A stretch of DNA of 64,000 bases from Phytopythium helicoides (Eukaryota; Oomycota; Peronosporomycetes; Pythiales; Pythiaceae): contig JANFNE010000032.1 in the NCBI GenBank assembly GCA_024867545.1, positions 434,001-498,000 of the forward strand, in the 5' to 3' direction. A program made the position numbers and the translations under genes. The notes beneath the pieces are model-generated. The model was not told the origin of the DNA. It worked only from the letters and a program-made list of their open reading frames with translations, and did no database searches. Every line of letters starts with the position of its first letter. Positions within the stretch are counted from its first letter, which is position 1. Below, one piece after another: positions 9,914-19,430 of the stretch.

Positions 9914-11703
9914 ATGTACGAGGCCGTGAGCGAGCGAGACCCCATGCTGGGCAAGAGCGCCAGCGGCGCCGCCGCCGTGCACAGCCTGCGCCTGCAGCCG
10001 CCGGCACCCAAGTGCAACGACGCGTTCTTCGCGCTGCTGTTCGGCGCGCACGTCGTGGTCATCGCGGCGCTGGCCTTCTGGAAGGGCGTGCCGGCCGTGC
10101 AAAAGTCCATCCACGACCACCAGGCCACCAATGACCCGGACGCCAACGACAGTCTGCGACCGGCGCTCGCCATGGCTGCGATCCTCGCGGCCGGCGCGGG
10201 AGTGTTCGCGCTGCTGTGGCTCCGCGTGCTGCTCGCATACGCCGAGTCCATGATCCGCATCGCGCTGTGGGCCAACGTCGGCTTCACGGTCGTCTTCGCG
10301 CTCACGACGTTCGCCGCTAGCCCATTCGCTGCGGTGCTTTTCCTCGTCCTGGCGGCCGTCAACGTGTGCTACATTTACGCCGTCCGCAACCGCATCGGCT
10401 TCGCGTCGGCTAACCTCAAGGCTGCGTGCGCCGCGGTGCGCGACCACATGGCTGTGTTCGCCGTCGCGATCGTGCTGCTCGTGCACCAGCTTGCGTGGAT
10501 GGTGCTGTGGACGCTCAGCGCGATCGGAGTCAACCAGCTCTTCCTGGATGCCAACCCCGACTGCAAGGACAACTTTGACGTGTCGGAGGGCCGTGAACAG
10601 CTTTGTGGCGGAGCAGGCGCGTACGTCTCGCTCTTTTTCCTGCTGATCAGCGTGTATTGGGGCCAGCAAGTGCTGCAGAACATCTTGACCTGCTCCACCG
10701 CTGGCGTCGTCGCGACCTGGTGGTACCAACCGCAGGCCAAGAGCGTCACGTTCGGTGCTGTCTACCGCTCCGTGACGACTTCTTTCGGATCGATCTGCTT
10801 TGGCTCGCTGCTCGTTGCAATCCTCCAGGCTTTGCGCTCGGTACGAATCCTCGCGCAGAACCGCTTGTGAACATGCTCGTCTAACCACTTCTTTTCTGTG
10901 GTGCTGTCATCAGATGGCAGATATGCTCAAGAACCAGGCGAGAGAGGACGAGAACGCTGCGCTCGCGTGCCTCGCTTGCGTCGCCGAGTGCATTCTCAGC
11001 ATGCTCGCAGGAATCATGGAGTACATCAACCGCTGGGCGTACATTTATGTTGGCATCTACGGCTATGACTTCCGCACGAGTGGCAAGGCGGTCATGGATC
11101 TGTTCCGCAACCGCGGTTGGACAGCTGTGATCAACGATGACCTCACTTCGACAGCTCTGGGCTTTGGTGCCCTCGGTGTTGGTAAGGGATTTGAGTTTGG
11201 CGGTTTACCTTTGTTTTATACTTGCGGCAATAACTCACGACTACTCTTGTAGGTGTCGTGACCTGCTGCGTTGGTCTTTTGGTGGCGCACTTTTCGCCTG
11301 TGTCGTGGTTCGCTGGTCTCGGGTCGGAGGGTGCGGCTTACGGTACGAAAAACGGAAACTGGTGGTAACCAGTTGAGACCTAGCTCTGACAATGAGATGT
11401 TGTGTGTGGTCAGCTGTGCTTGGCATGATCGGATTCATCGCGGGCACAAGCATGGCGATGATTCTAACCCAGGTGGTGGTTGCGTCGCTCCACACGATTT
11501 TTGTTTGCTTTGCCGAGGTTGGTGGCTGATTTCACGACTTTATGTGTGTGGGGTGCAATCGAGCTAACCGATGTTTGTGACCATGAACTCAGGATCCGAT
11601 CGCGTTCAGCCGCAACCATCCACTCGAGTACGAAGCGTTGGTTGAAGGGTGGCGCAAGTTCCATGGCGATGCGCTTGTGATGGCGTACGGCTCGGCTGTG
11701 TAA
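9914..11703 (+). CDS. Choline transporter-like protein (SLC44/CTL family), copy B
   Basis: Paralogue of 3749-5515 with the same five-exon structure: 9914-10840, 10914-11181, 11253-11342, 11414-11517 and 11593-11703, about 499 aa. Exons 2, 4 and 5 have the same lengths as in copy A. It shows the same multi-span membrane profile and conserved stretches (YVGIYGYDFRTSGKAVMD, INDDLTSTALGFG, LCGGAGAYVSLFFLL). The ATG at 9914 is preferred because it aligns with the start of copy A. The frame is open upstream to about 9521, but that part is low-complexity and reads like 5' UTR. This copy is markedly GC-richer than A, as expected of a well-expressed oomycete gene. Function is inferred from family: choline or related solute transport. 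Confidence 0.9.
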
Positions 11704-11938
11704 AGCGTCTACACAAAGCTGCAGCGGATCATTTGTCTACTCCAGGCTTTTTCTGCTTGGCTACTGATCAAGTGTCCGTGCTCGGTGGAAATAATCAAAC
11801 GAGTTCTTTGAGATGTGTTTGTTATTTCGTTGTTAGCTAGACGCTGGTGACTGCTCCCATTTTCGCGGCAGAGCCTCATACATTTCCATAACTTAATTGC
11901 CGCCTCTCGCCACGTTATGTCTCCTGTCAAAGACCACG

Positions 11939-13828
11939 TCACTGCTGCTGGTTGGATTGACGCTGCATATCAAAGCACTTGGCGCTGGGGGCTACGCTCA
12001 CCACGGCCACGTTGAGTCCGCAGCGCTGCGCACGCATGCGAGAATGAAAAGTCCACGAGCGCGACACAAAGTCGAAGCGGTGCACTTCGTTCAGGTACTC
12101 ATCCTTGCGGTGAGAGCCACCAACCGCAAAAACAAACGACTCGTCCAAAAACGAGAAGGCTGCATGGCCGCTGCGAGTGTCCACAAAAGGCTCTCGGCCG
12201 TGCCACGACACCTGAGCGCCTTCTTTTACCGGATCGGTCTCGTCCCCGCCCATGTCATCGTCGTCATCGTCAGCGTTGTTACAGTCGACCTCAGCGCTGG
12301 CTGATGGGCCCCCACCGAGTTCCAGCGCCTCGCTTGAGTCCATGCGGACACCATGGCGAGATTCTCCACCAAATACGAGGACCGTGTTCGAGCGAGCACA
12401 GGCGATCGCTGCTGGGCCATTTCTCGCAGTACTCATTGCTGGTGCGTCGTGCCACTTGTTCTCTTTCGGATCGTAAACCTCCACGCTCGATAAGTGCTGG
12501 CGGCCGTCGTAGCCACCGAGAGCAACCAGTTTTCCATGCATCACAACGACCGCGAGCCCAGAGCGAGCAGTATTGAGCGGTGCAACAGCCTCCCAGGCTT
12601 GCTTCTCGACGTCGAAGCGCTCGACCGCACGCAAGTGCAAGAGCCCGTTGAATCCACCGACAGCATACACAAATCCATCCAGAAACGCGGCTCCAAGATA
12701 GCTTCGCGCGGTAGGCATGCTTGGCATCTCGAACCAAACGTTGCACTCGGGATCGTACATTTCAACCGAGTCGAGGTGGCGCGAATTGCAGGCACCACCC
12801 ACTACGAAGATTTTTTGCGCGCTCGACACGGCTGCACCGCTGTACGAGCGCTTTTCGTGCATGTTCGCGACCGCAAACCACTTTCCCGAGTGGAAATCGA
12901 GCAGCTCGACTGACTTGAGTGCACACGGACCGTTGAAGCCGCCGATCGCAAAAATCGTTGGTGTGCGTTCGCTGCAGTTAGCATCTTCAAGATTTGGTTT
13001 TGCGGCAAGCGGCTGCGCTTGCTGAGCGAGGCTGTTGATCATGCCACTTGAAGTTTCTTCGACATCTCGGATCGCTGGACTGCTCTTCTGAGGCATTGCC
13101 AGCACCTCGCAGTAGTCGCCATCGCTCTTGCGCCTTGTAATCGTAGCCCGACTCGATGGCGCCGATGGATCGCCAACCGCATGCAAGACACTCGCATCTC
13201 CCGCAAGTAAGTTGCGCTGGAACGCAGGTGTGCGACGCACGTCCGCAGCGAACGCTCGCATGAACGCCCTCGCCGCTCGCGCAAGAAGTCGACAGGAGCG
13301 GCGATGCACGAGTGCGCGGCAGCAGACGAACACATCAACGCAGTTGTCGACGCCCAGCCGCTGCATGAGCTGTGCGCAGCACGCGTCCACGACATCCGGC
13401 ATCTCGAGTCGGTCAGCCGTCACCAATATCGGCAGCACGTTCTCGCCCGAGAGCGCGAGCTCGCCCAGGTACATGTACCTCAGCAGCGCCTTGAAAGCTC
13501 GCGGGTCGACGCCCGGCAACGGGACGCGCGTCTCGTGCGACTCGCGCATGCCGCTCGTGAAGAGCGCATGGAAGAAAGCGCTGGCCGTGGCCAGCACCAG
13601 TCGATGCGCCTGGATCTCAATCTCCCTGCTCGACGCCTCCAGCTCTTCCTCGTTCTCGTCCTCCTCGTCCTCCTCGTCCGCTAGGAACTCGGCGTTGAGC
13701 TGTCGGTCGTCGCCCGCCAGCACCAGCGTCACGTCCGTCAGCTGCTTGCGCTCCAGCAGCGCGAACAGCTGCGCGCGCTGCTGCGTCTGCGCCTCTCCGT
13801 CGCGCTGCAGCGTCGTCAGGAACGCCAT
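11939..13828 (-). CDS. BTB-BACK-Kelch protein (KLHL-type)
   Basis: Intronless 629-codon gene with the layout of KLHL substrate adaptors for Cullin-3 ubiquitin ligases. The BTB domain (about residues 20-150) shows LLERKQLTDVTLVL, IEIQAHRLVLATASAFFHAL and LRYMYLGELAL. It carries an acidic insertion (DEEDEEDENEEE, around 51-62) in the loop before the conserved AHR. A BACK-like helical segment follows (about 155-235). Five to six Kelch blades (about 286-600) show repeated GG...W signatures such as YAVGGFNG and VALGGYDGRQHL. The penultimate blade carries an acidic insertion (DDDDDDMGGDE). Cul3 adaptor activity is inferred from the domain set; the substrate is unknown. The start is the ATG at 13828; the cluster of Gln near it is not a signal peptide. 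Confidence 0.9.
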   Translation of the reverse strand: MAFLTTLQRDGEAQTQQRAQLFALLERKQLTDVTLVLAGDDRQLNAEFLADEEDEEDENEEELEASSREIEIQAHRLVLATASAFFHALFTSGMRESHETRVPLPGVDPRAFKALLRYMYLGELALSGENVLPILVTADRLEMPDVVDACCAQLMQRLGVDNCVDVFVCCRALVHRRSCRLLARAARAFMRAFAADVRRTPAFQRNLLAGDASVLHAVGDPSAPSSRATITRRKSDGDYCEVLAMPQKSSPAIRDVEETSSGMINSLAQQAQPLAAKPNLEDANCSERTPTIFAIGGFNGPCALKSVELLDFHSGKWFAVANMHEKRSYSGAAVSSAQKIFVVGGACNSRHLDSVEMYDPECNVWFEMPSMPTARSYLGAAFLDGFVYAVGGFNGLLHLRAVERFDVEKQAWEAVAPLNTARSGLAVVVMHGKLVALGGYDGRQHLSSVEVYDPKENKWHDAPAMSTARNGPAAIACARSNTVLVFGGESRHGVRMDSSEALELGGGPSASAEVDCNNADDDDDDMGGDETDPVKEGAQVSWHGREPFVDTRSGHAAFSFLDESFVFAVGGSHRKDEYLNEVHRFDFVSRSWTFHSRMRAQRCGLNVAVVSVAPSAKCFDMQRQSNQQQ

Positions 13829-14344
13829 GTCGCCCCCCTCGCCGCCGCTTGAGCCTCGCTCGCAGCCACTCGCAGCTGGCGTTGGACCTCTGGAGAGTTG
13901 AAGTGTGCGCAGCGAGCGAGCGCAGCCTCAACCAGCCAGCGGCGCAGCTCCACGCGACCTGCGAGGCAATCGGCGGCGCGCCGTACCGTAATCCCCTTGG
14001 CGCTGCTAGTGGCGCTTTTTGTATGCGCATCCGACGAGGAGCTACATTGGGAAAGGTGATGGGTGGTGATGTGTGGGACACACAAGCGCTGTTTCCGCGG
14101 GGTATTGTATATCATAGGTTTATTATTCACATATTATTATGTAAATGGATAATATAGTAGTATCATTTCAAAGAACTGTTCCGGTGTCGGAAGCGGTTCT
14201 CGAAGGCGTCTCTTCAAGCTGCGAGCGCAGAGACAAGACGGGATTGTGGCACCACTTCCGATGGAGCGCTCCACGCGTCGCGCCACATGCACATGTGGGA
14301 CCTACCGTAGCTTCTCGGCTTTTTGCTGTTCCTAGACGACCGAC
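13829..14344. promoter_or_regulatory. Divergent intergenic region, BTB-Kelch / ATG12
   Basis: Head-to-head start codons at 13828 (-) and 14345 (+) imply that both promoters lie here. The middle (about 14100-14170) is strongly AT-rich, while the sides are GC-rich 5' leader-like sequence. No known core element is claimed. Confidence 0.5.
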
Positions 14345-14914
14345 ATGGAGACGGAGGCGCCAGCTCCAGCTCCCGCGCGGCCTGACGGGCCCGCCAAAGG
14401 TGCTGCGGGCCTGAAAAGCTGCTCGCCAACTGTGCGGTGGGCTAACGTGGCCATGCAGTGACGCTGCAGTTCGTGGCGGTGGGCAACGCGCCGCTCATGA
14501 AGCGCACCAAGTTCACGGTCAGCGGCGGCGACCAGCTCAGCGTGGTGCGGCTCCTCTCGGCGTTGCGGCGTGGCTGCTGGCTCTGTGATGGTGCTGATGG
14601 ATGGATGGGAAGGTATACAAGTTCCTGCGCAAGCAGCTGCGGCTCAAGGACGGCGACGCGCTGGTAACTGTGCATGACGAGCTGCTGATCAACATGAAGT
14701 CGAGCTGACGGGGGTGGACCGCCAGTTTGTGTACTGCAACAGCTCGTTCGCGCCATCTCCGGACCAGAAGCTCAGCGCGCTCTTCGCGGTATGAGGATGT
14801 GGGGCTTGGTGAAGGATTGAGGCTGGGTGCTGACAGTATATGGGGGTTTTGCAGTGCTTCCAGGCAGGAGAAGTGCTCGTGCTCAACTACAGTCTGACCC
14901 AAGCCTGGGGGTAG
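14345..14914 (+). CDS. ATG12: Ubiquitin-like autophagy protein ATG12
   Basis: ATG12 is conjugated through its C-terminal Gly to ATG5, forming the E3-like complex that lipidates ATG8. Five small exons are inferred: 14345-14399, 14459-14544, 14613-14663, 14726-14788 and 14855-14914, 104 aa. They read into family blocks: VTLQFVAVGNAPLMKRTKF, VYKFLRKQLRLK, LFVYCNSSFAPSPDQKL and LVLNYSLTQAWG. The last residue is the required Gly, directly followed by TAG, so no processing by ATG4 is needed. The N-terminal tail before the ubiquitin fold is short (about 18 aa, Ala/Pro-rich). All four introns are 58-68 nt, GT-AG. No single ORF spans it, so it is easily missed. Confidence 0.93.
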
Positions 14915-14994
14915 CGACTGGAGATCGGGGATACCTGCAAGTGCGTGTGAGAGCCAATGAAGCGAATAGTATTGTGCAAGTTTAGCTCCTACGG

Positions 14995-16017
14995 TCAGCC
15001 GCTCCCGATCAGCGCGTCGACCTGCGCGCGAGAGAGTTGGTGGCGCTGCTGCAGCTGCTGCAGCTCGGAGCTGAGCTCGTCATCTTCCGAGTCGTCGTCA
15101 ATCACGCTGTTGATCGGCCGCGCTGCCTTGCTGGTGATTGCTGTTCGTGACGCTGGCTTAATTACCGGCTTTAGCTTTGGCTCAGGTGCAGTAGCAGTGT
15201 GTTGAGGCACTGGGACTGCATCTTCCTCCGGAGTTGCCGCACGATGCGCCTTCGGCTTTGGTACGCGCTTGGCAAACTCAAGAGCCTTGTCACGAGTTGA
15301 CTGAGGCTTCTTTGGCGATACTCCTTCGTTATTCTCTCCTTGCTTCTTGGTAGTCGTCTTGTTGATGTCGCGGAGGTTCTTGGAGAACGCCTTGATACGC
15401 TCCATATTGGCTCGCTTCTGCACGAGCTCGTCCGAATTGAGATCTGGCTGCAGCTTTCCTAGCTCATAGTAGCCTCCAGGCTTCTCCTTCTTGTACTGTG
15501 AGAGTTTGCATGGCTCATAGCTCACAGGACGAGCCTTGCGGCTGAACGCAAGTTGGTCCTGCTCGGTCTTGATGCGAGCTTCATTGCGGTCCTTAGGAGA
15601 TTGCTGACTCGACGATGGCCCGACTGAGCGGGGAGAACTCTTGTCTCGAGCAAGAGTAGGAGACGGCAACTTGGACGCTCGGGTCTCAGGTGTATAGCTA
15701 TAATCATCGCTGAGCTGTCCGGGCATGGTTGTTTGCCCGTAGCTGTAGTCTACCTCCTCTCGTCGATTGTTGTTGTCTCCTCGTCCACCACGAGCACTTT
15801 CATTCCCGCCCTTGGTAGCTCGAGAAAGCTCAATCTCTGGAGACCGAGCGCTGCCTGAATTGTTACTGCTATTGTTACCGATGGGCTTGCTCTTCACCGA
15901 TTGAGGCTTGCGCTTGGGCGGACCCACGCGAATTTCCTCGCTGCCGTCGGCCTTGCGAAGATGCCCCTGTGCCGTCACAGTCGCGATCTTGCCCTGGAAC
16001 CTGTCGAGGAAGCTCAT
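14995..16017 (-). CDS. Low-complexity protein with LGKLxPDL motif, function unknown
   Basis: Intronless, 340 codons from the ATG at 16017 (MSFLDRFQGKIATVTAQGH). The frame is open upstream to 16272 but overlaps the divergent neighbour. Most of the protein is polar and disordered (Ser/Asn/Lys-rich). One conserved-looking block near the middle reads QYKKEKPGGYYELGKLQPDL, followed by KRANMERIKAFSKNLRDIN. Similar 'LGxLxPDL...KR...KEFSxxLRxxN' segments occur, to my memory, in some ciliary/centrosomal proteins. A flagellar or microtubule role in zoospores is therefore possible, but this is weak inference. A short Glu/Gln coiled-coil tail (SELQQLQQRHQLS) ends it. Confidence 0.7.
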   Translation of the reverse strand: MSFLDRFQGKIATVTAQGHLRKADGSEEIRVGPPKRKPQSVKSKPIGNNSSNNSGSARSPEIELSRATKGGNESARGGRGDNNNRREEVDYSYGQTTMPGQLSDDYSYTPETRASKLPSPTLARDKSSPRSVGPSSSQQSPKDRNEARIKTEQDQLAFSRKARPVSYEPCKLSQYKKEKPGGYYELGKLQPDLNSDELVQKRANMERIKAFSKNLRDINKTTTKKQGENNEGVSPKKPQSTRDKALEFAKRVPKPKAHRAATPEEDAVPVPQHTATAPEPKLKPVIKPASRTAITSKAARPINSVIDDDSEDDELSSELQQLQQRHQLSRAQVDALIGSG

Positions 16018-16221
16018 GGCCGCACTCAAACGTGGCTCCAGGTCAAGGTCAAGCCTGGAGATGGTTGCAATGCCCCTGACGGCCAGGAATAGCCAACTGC
16101 GCAACTTGATCACGTTGAAGTTGTCGTAAATGCGCTTCAAGCACAAACCTCTGTCAATGAATACCCGCGAAAGTGGTGGCCGAGGCTTTGACGCACGACG
16201 ACACAGTCTCAGTTGGCGACG
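16018..16221. promoter_or_regulatory. Short bidirectional promoter region
   Basis: Only 204 bp separate the ATG at 16017 (-) and the ATG at 16222 (+), so the two genes very likely share a promoter. No specific element is claimed. Confidence 0.55.
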
Positions 16222-16767
16222 ATGGAGAGCGAGCAGCCCCCGAGCACCAGAGCGAGCGCTAGCGACGCTCAAGCAGCAGCTTCAGAGCTTCGAGAGGCCG
16301 TGGAGATGCCAGTCGAGGGGCCAAGTAAGTCTCGAGACACAAGTTCGAAGCCCCGCGAGTCCGGTGAGCCGGCGATCAGCGCTCGAGTGGCGTCGATTCC
16401 AAGAAAGCGACCGCGATCGTCGGTGGATTCGACATCTCCAGCACTTGAGGCACCAAGGAAGCAGCAAAAACGAGCAGAAGTTGCGAACTCCAGTCAGAGT
16501 GAAAGTCCTGAGTTGGATGATCAGAAGCCCGTGACGTCTCCAATTCTGACACCGGAAGAGTCGACGGATTGGACGCTTGCGGACGCGAGTATGATCCCGC
16601 AGAATCTACGAGAGAAGGAGGAGCAAGAGGTGTTACGGCTGCTTCAACAAGAAGTGATCCAAGTTCCTGCGGAGGCGTTCGAGCTCGAGCCACCAGTTAG
16701 CAGCAGCAGCGAATTTAGCTATTGGCGAGCAGTCGATCGTTTCTACGACCTGGAAGAAGACGAGTAG
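16222..16767 (+). CDS. Hypothetical disordered, probably nuclear protein
   Basis: 181 codons from ATG at 16222 (MESEQPPSTRASASDAQAAA). The protein is rich in Ser, Pro and Glu, with a basic cluster (PRKRPRSSVDS) that could serve as a nuclear localisation signal. A C-terminal conserved-looking helix follows (NLREKEEQEVLRLLQQEV, then EFSYWRAVDRFYDLEEDE). I recognise no family. It is divergent with the 14995-16017 gene and convergent, about 107 bp apart, with the transporter at 16875. The codon pattern and clean ATG-to-TAG frame support a real gene. Confidence 0.65.
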   Translation: MESEQPPSTRASASDAQAAASELREAVEMPVEGPSKSRDTSSKPRESGEPAISARVASIPRKRPRSSVDSTSPALEAPRKQQKRAEVANSSQSESPELDDQKPVTSPILTPEESTDWTLADASMIPQNLREKEEQEVLRLLQQEVIQVPAEAFELEPPVSSSSEFSYWRAVDRFYDLEEDE

Positions 16768-16874
16768 AGGCGCTCTGCTGCTGGAATGAGGGCCAATGAA
16801 AGTGATCCAGCGAGCGAGATGTTCCAGGAAGGGTGAAATGCGTTTACTATTGCCGTACTAAATAGGAGGAGTTT

Positions 16875-18884
16875 TCAGTGGCATCCATGGCCGCCAAAAG
16901 CCCGAAGGCATGCTGTCGACGGGTTCACAACTTGTGAGTTGTACACTGTGGATACGGTCAACGACGCGCCGAGGATGCCGATGATCCACCACGAGTACCA
17001 TCGACTGTGTCTTCCGTATCGGAGTTCAGGCAGCTGCAGAGCTGTCAGGTGGAACTTGTCCTTGGGCAAGCACAGCACACCATTGATAGCTAGCAATCTG
17101 ATCGACAAGCACAGCACAAGTGCTGTGAAAACCATCGATTGCTCGTCGGCTTGGTAGTCGTACGTGTTGTTGCTGCCGGTGCTGTCGTATGATCCGCTCG
17201 ATACTTTTCCGACTGTCCGTGCAAGCAATACCTGCGAGCCGAAGAGGTAACCAACCATGTTGGAAAACGTGGCGGAAACAAGTCGCATGATGGTCGCCAC
17301 AGACACAAGAGTGCCAAGAACAGCGCCTTCAGCACCTTTTGGTGCAATCTCAACGATGCACATGATCTCCAACGCCAACACCGTTCCTCGAAGAAATCCC
17401 CTTAGCGACTTCACCAAAATGTACGTAAAGGAGAAACCTGTGGAACCACGTCGCAGTGCAGGCTCGAAAATGATCACGGAGTAACAGACTAGCTGAGGAA
17501 GCAGGTACACGAGAAGTAGTGCAAAGCTCGCAAGCAGCTTCCAACTTCGGTTCAGAAACACGAAACGAAAGACGAGAATGGCTACAACGTACATGAACTC
17601 AGCAACCAAGTCTGTCTCTGCATCGGTGACGCCAGTGACACCGCTCCAGTCGTCAAGCACTAAGTGTGCGTACCGCATCGCAAACTCACTAAAAAAGATG
17701 AAGAGGCAGAGGAAGCGAAACGAGTTCCAGGCGGCTCGAGTCTGTAGCGTGTGCCACAGAATCATCCAGTGACCCCAAATCTTCCACGCGAAGCCGTGCA
17801 TGCTGCTCTTGATGTCAGCAGCGGACCATGAACAAGATTTGTCTGACGCGGAAGCTGGCAGATGGGGAGGAGGTGGCGACTCCAAAGAGTCAAAGCTCGC
17901 GCACATATCCACTGACGAGCATGGCAGTGTCGCCATCACACTCGGTGTCTCCTCTAGTACGCGCTGCGAAATCCTTTCATCGCAGAGTTTGGCGTCTTCC
18001 GTGGCGCATTGTTGTGAAATTCGATCATTGAAGGCCCAAATGAGTACTGGAATCGGTACGACTGCATACAGGAAGAGTCCGTGAACGAGTTGCGAGAGCG
18101 ACACGCCGAGTTCTGACTGCCACATGACGAGATAGAGCACTGTTTGGCCCGCAGTCTCGCAGGAGAACTGGAGTAACAAGAAAGAGCCGACGATGAAGCC
18201 GCGAGTCGCGATGGGCTCGCACTTGGCGAGTGACACGATGTAAGCCTCGGCAACGATGACGCTCATGATCTCTCCGAAACACGCGACGCCGAGTAGGAAG
18301 ATGTGGGTGTTCACGACATGTGGGGACGGAGTTGAGTCGAAGTGGTGCAGCACCACCATACCACACAGTCCGAATGTGACCAAGACCCAGCCTATCACGA
18401 GATATGCCTTCCAACGCGAGCCTCGGATGGGCAACACGTCCAAGCAAAAGCCGATCAGCAGGCTGCAGGACCACGGGAGCATGAGCAGAATCTCGGCAGC
18501 GTCCTTCTGGTACTCGAGCATGTCGAACTCAGTCTTCATGAGCGTAAGGACACCTCGCTTGAGCCACGATGTGAGCAGGCTCGCCATGGCGACCGACACG
18601 ATGAGTCCGGCGTGGCGTTTGTGCCAGAGCTGTAGGAGATCGTTTGGAAGCTCAACAAGTGACGACGACTCGGAAGGGGATACCGGCCAGTTATATCTGC
18701 AGTCCATGACATGAGGTGAAGAGCAGACGCTAGATGGTTCGCTCTGCAGCATCACGTCCTCTCCACATGACGAGCTGGAGCTGCTACCTCTTGTGACTGA
18801 CCTCCCCAGCGTACTGCGATCATCGAACCACTGGCAGTCGAGTGACGGCCTGTGCATCTCGTCTACGGGTTCCGATCGTTGCAT
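16875..18884 (-). CDS. BT1/folate-biopterin transporter (FBT) family protein, copy 1
   Basis: Intronless, 669 codons from ATG at 18884. A disordered Ser-rich N-terminus of about 85 aa is followed by about twelve hydrophobic segments in MFS-like layout with a long central loop. The family mark after the third segment is LDVLPIRGSRWKAY (around residue 155), the counterpart of the SD.(F/Y)PI.G.RRK loop of BT1 proteins. Other blocks: SVAMASLLTSWLKRGVLTLM, AAEILLMLPWSCSLLIGF and DWSGVTGVTDAETDLVAEF. It is a close paralogue of the gene at 22519-24699 in opposite orientation. The family includes folate and pterin carriers; the substrate here is unknown and could be another small solute. Confidence 0.82.
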   Translation of the reverse strand: MQRSEPVDEMHRPSLDCQWFDDRSTLGRSVTRGSSSSSSCGEDVMLQSEPSSVCSSPHVMDCRYNWPVSPSESSSLVELPNDLLQLWHKRHAGLIVSVAMASLLTSWLKRGVLTLMKTEFDMLEYQKDAAEILLMLPWSCSLLIGFCLDVLPIRGSRWKAYLVIGWVLVTFGLCGMVVLHHFDSTPSPHVVNTHIFLLGVACFGEIMSVIVAEAYIVSLAKCEPIATRGFIVGSFLLLQFSCETAGQTVLYLVMWQSELGVSLSQLVHGLFLYAVVPIPVLIWAFNDRISQQCATEDAKLCDERISQRVLEETPSVMATLPCSSVDMCASFDSLESPPPPHLPASASDKSCSWSAADIKSSMHGFAWKIWGHWMILWHTLQTRAAWNSFRFLCLFIFFSEFAMRYAHLVLDDWSGVTGVTDAETDLVAEFMYVVAILVFRFVFLNRSWKLLASFALLLVYLLPQLVCYSVIIFEPALRRGSTGFSFTYILVKSLRGFLRGTVLALEIMCIVEIAPKGAEGAVLGTLVSVATIMRLVSATFSNMVGYLFGSQVLLARTVGKVSSGSYDSTGSNNTYDYQADEQSMVFTALVLCLSIRLLAINGVLCLPKDKFHLTALQLPELRYGRHSRWYSWWIIGILGASLTVSTVYNSQVVNPSTACLRAFGGHGCH

Positions 18885-19430
18885 CCGTTCGCGAAATGAC
18901 CAGCCACAGGTTGGTTAGCCTGGAGCCTCAACGAAAGTCGCGAGGTAGTAAGCGAAAGAGCTGGGTATGGAGTCGGTCGCTTCGAAAGGAGCGTCCGGCC
19001 ACATGGGCCAGTTCCGGGAGGGACCAGACGTCTGGGCTGAATCTCAGCGTGCGATGGAAGACGCGGCGTCGTCGCTAACCAAGGGCCGTGGATGGATGGA
19101 AGGAAGCACCAACTCGAGGCGTCTGCCGTTACGCTCGTGTTGCAATGGACATCACGTCCCTTTTGCATTCCATTCTCCATCGTTCCACCTTCTTGTCTTA
19201 CGTGGCAGGATATCTTGCAGTGAATGCAAGAGGTCGGAACTGCAAGCCAGAGCGTGGAGGCGATCCGCTTGGGCTCTCATGCGCCTGTCGCGATGATTTT
19301 GGCCGCCTATGGGCAAGTTTGCCATGACCACAGACATTACGAGCGGCTATGGAGCCCTCGAGTGATCAGTCGATCATCGAAAAGGGATATCTACAGACTC
19401 GTTATTGCATTTGTGTTGACTGTTTGCTAG
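18885..19430. other. Intergenic region without recognised gene
   Basis: About 546 bp between the 5' end of the BT1-family gene and the 3' end of the RRM/CCCH gene, both on the minus strand. Short overlapping ORFs only. It should contain the promoter of the transporter. Confidence 0.5.

Noticed and set aside
9638..10888. 416-codon minus-strand ORF
   Set aside because: Antisense to exon 1 of SLC44 copy B; composition reflects GC-rich third positions of the real gene.
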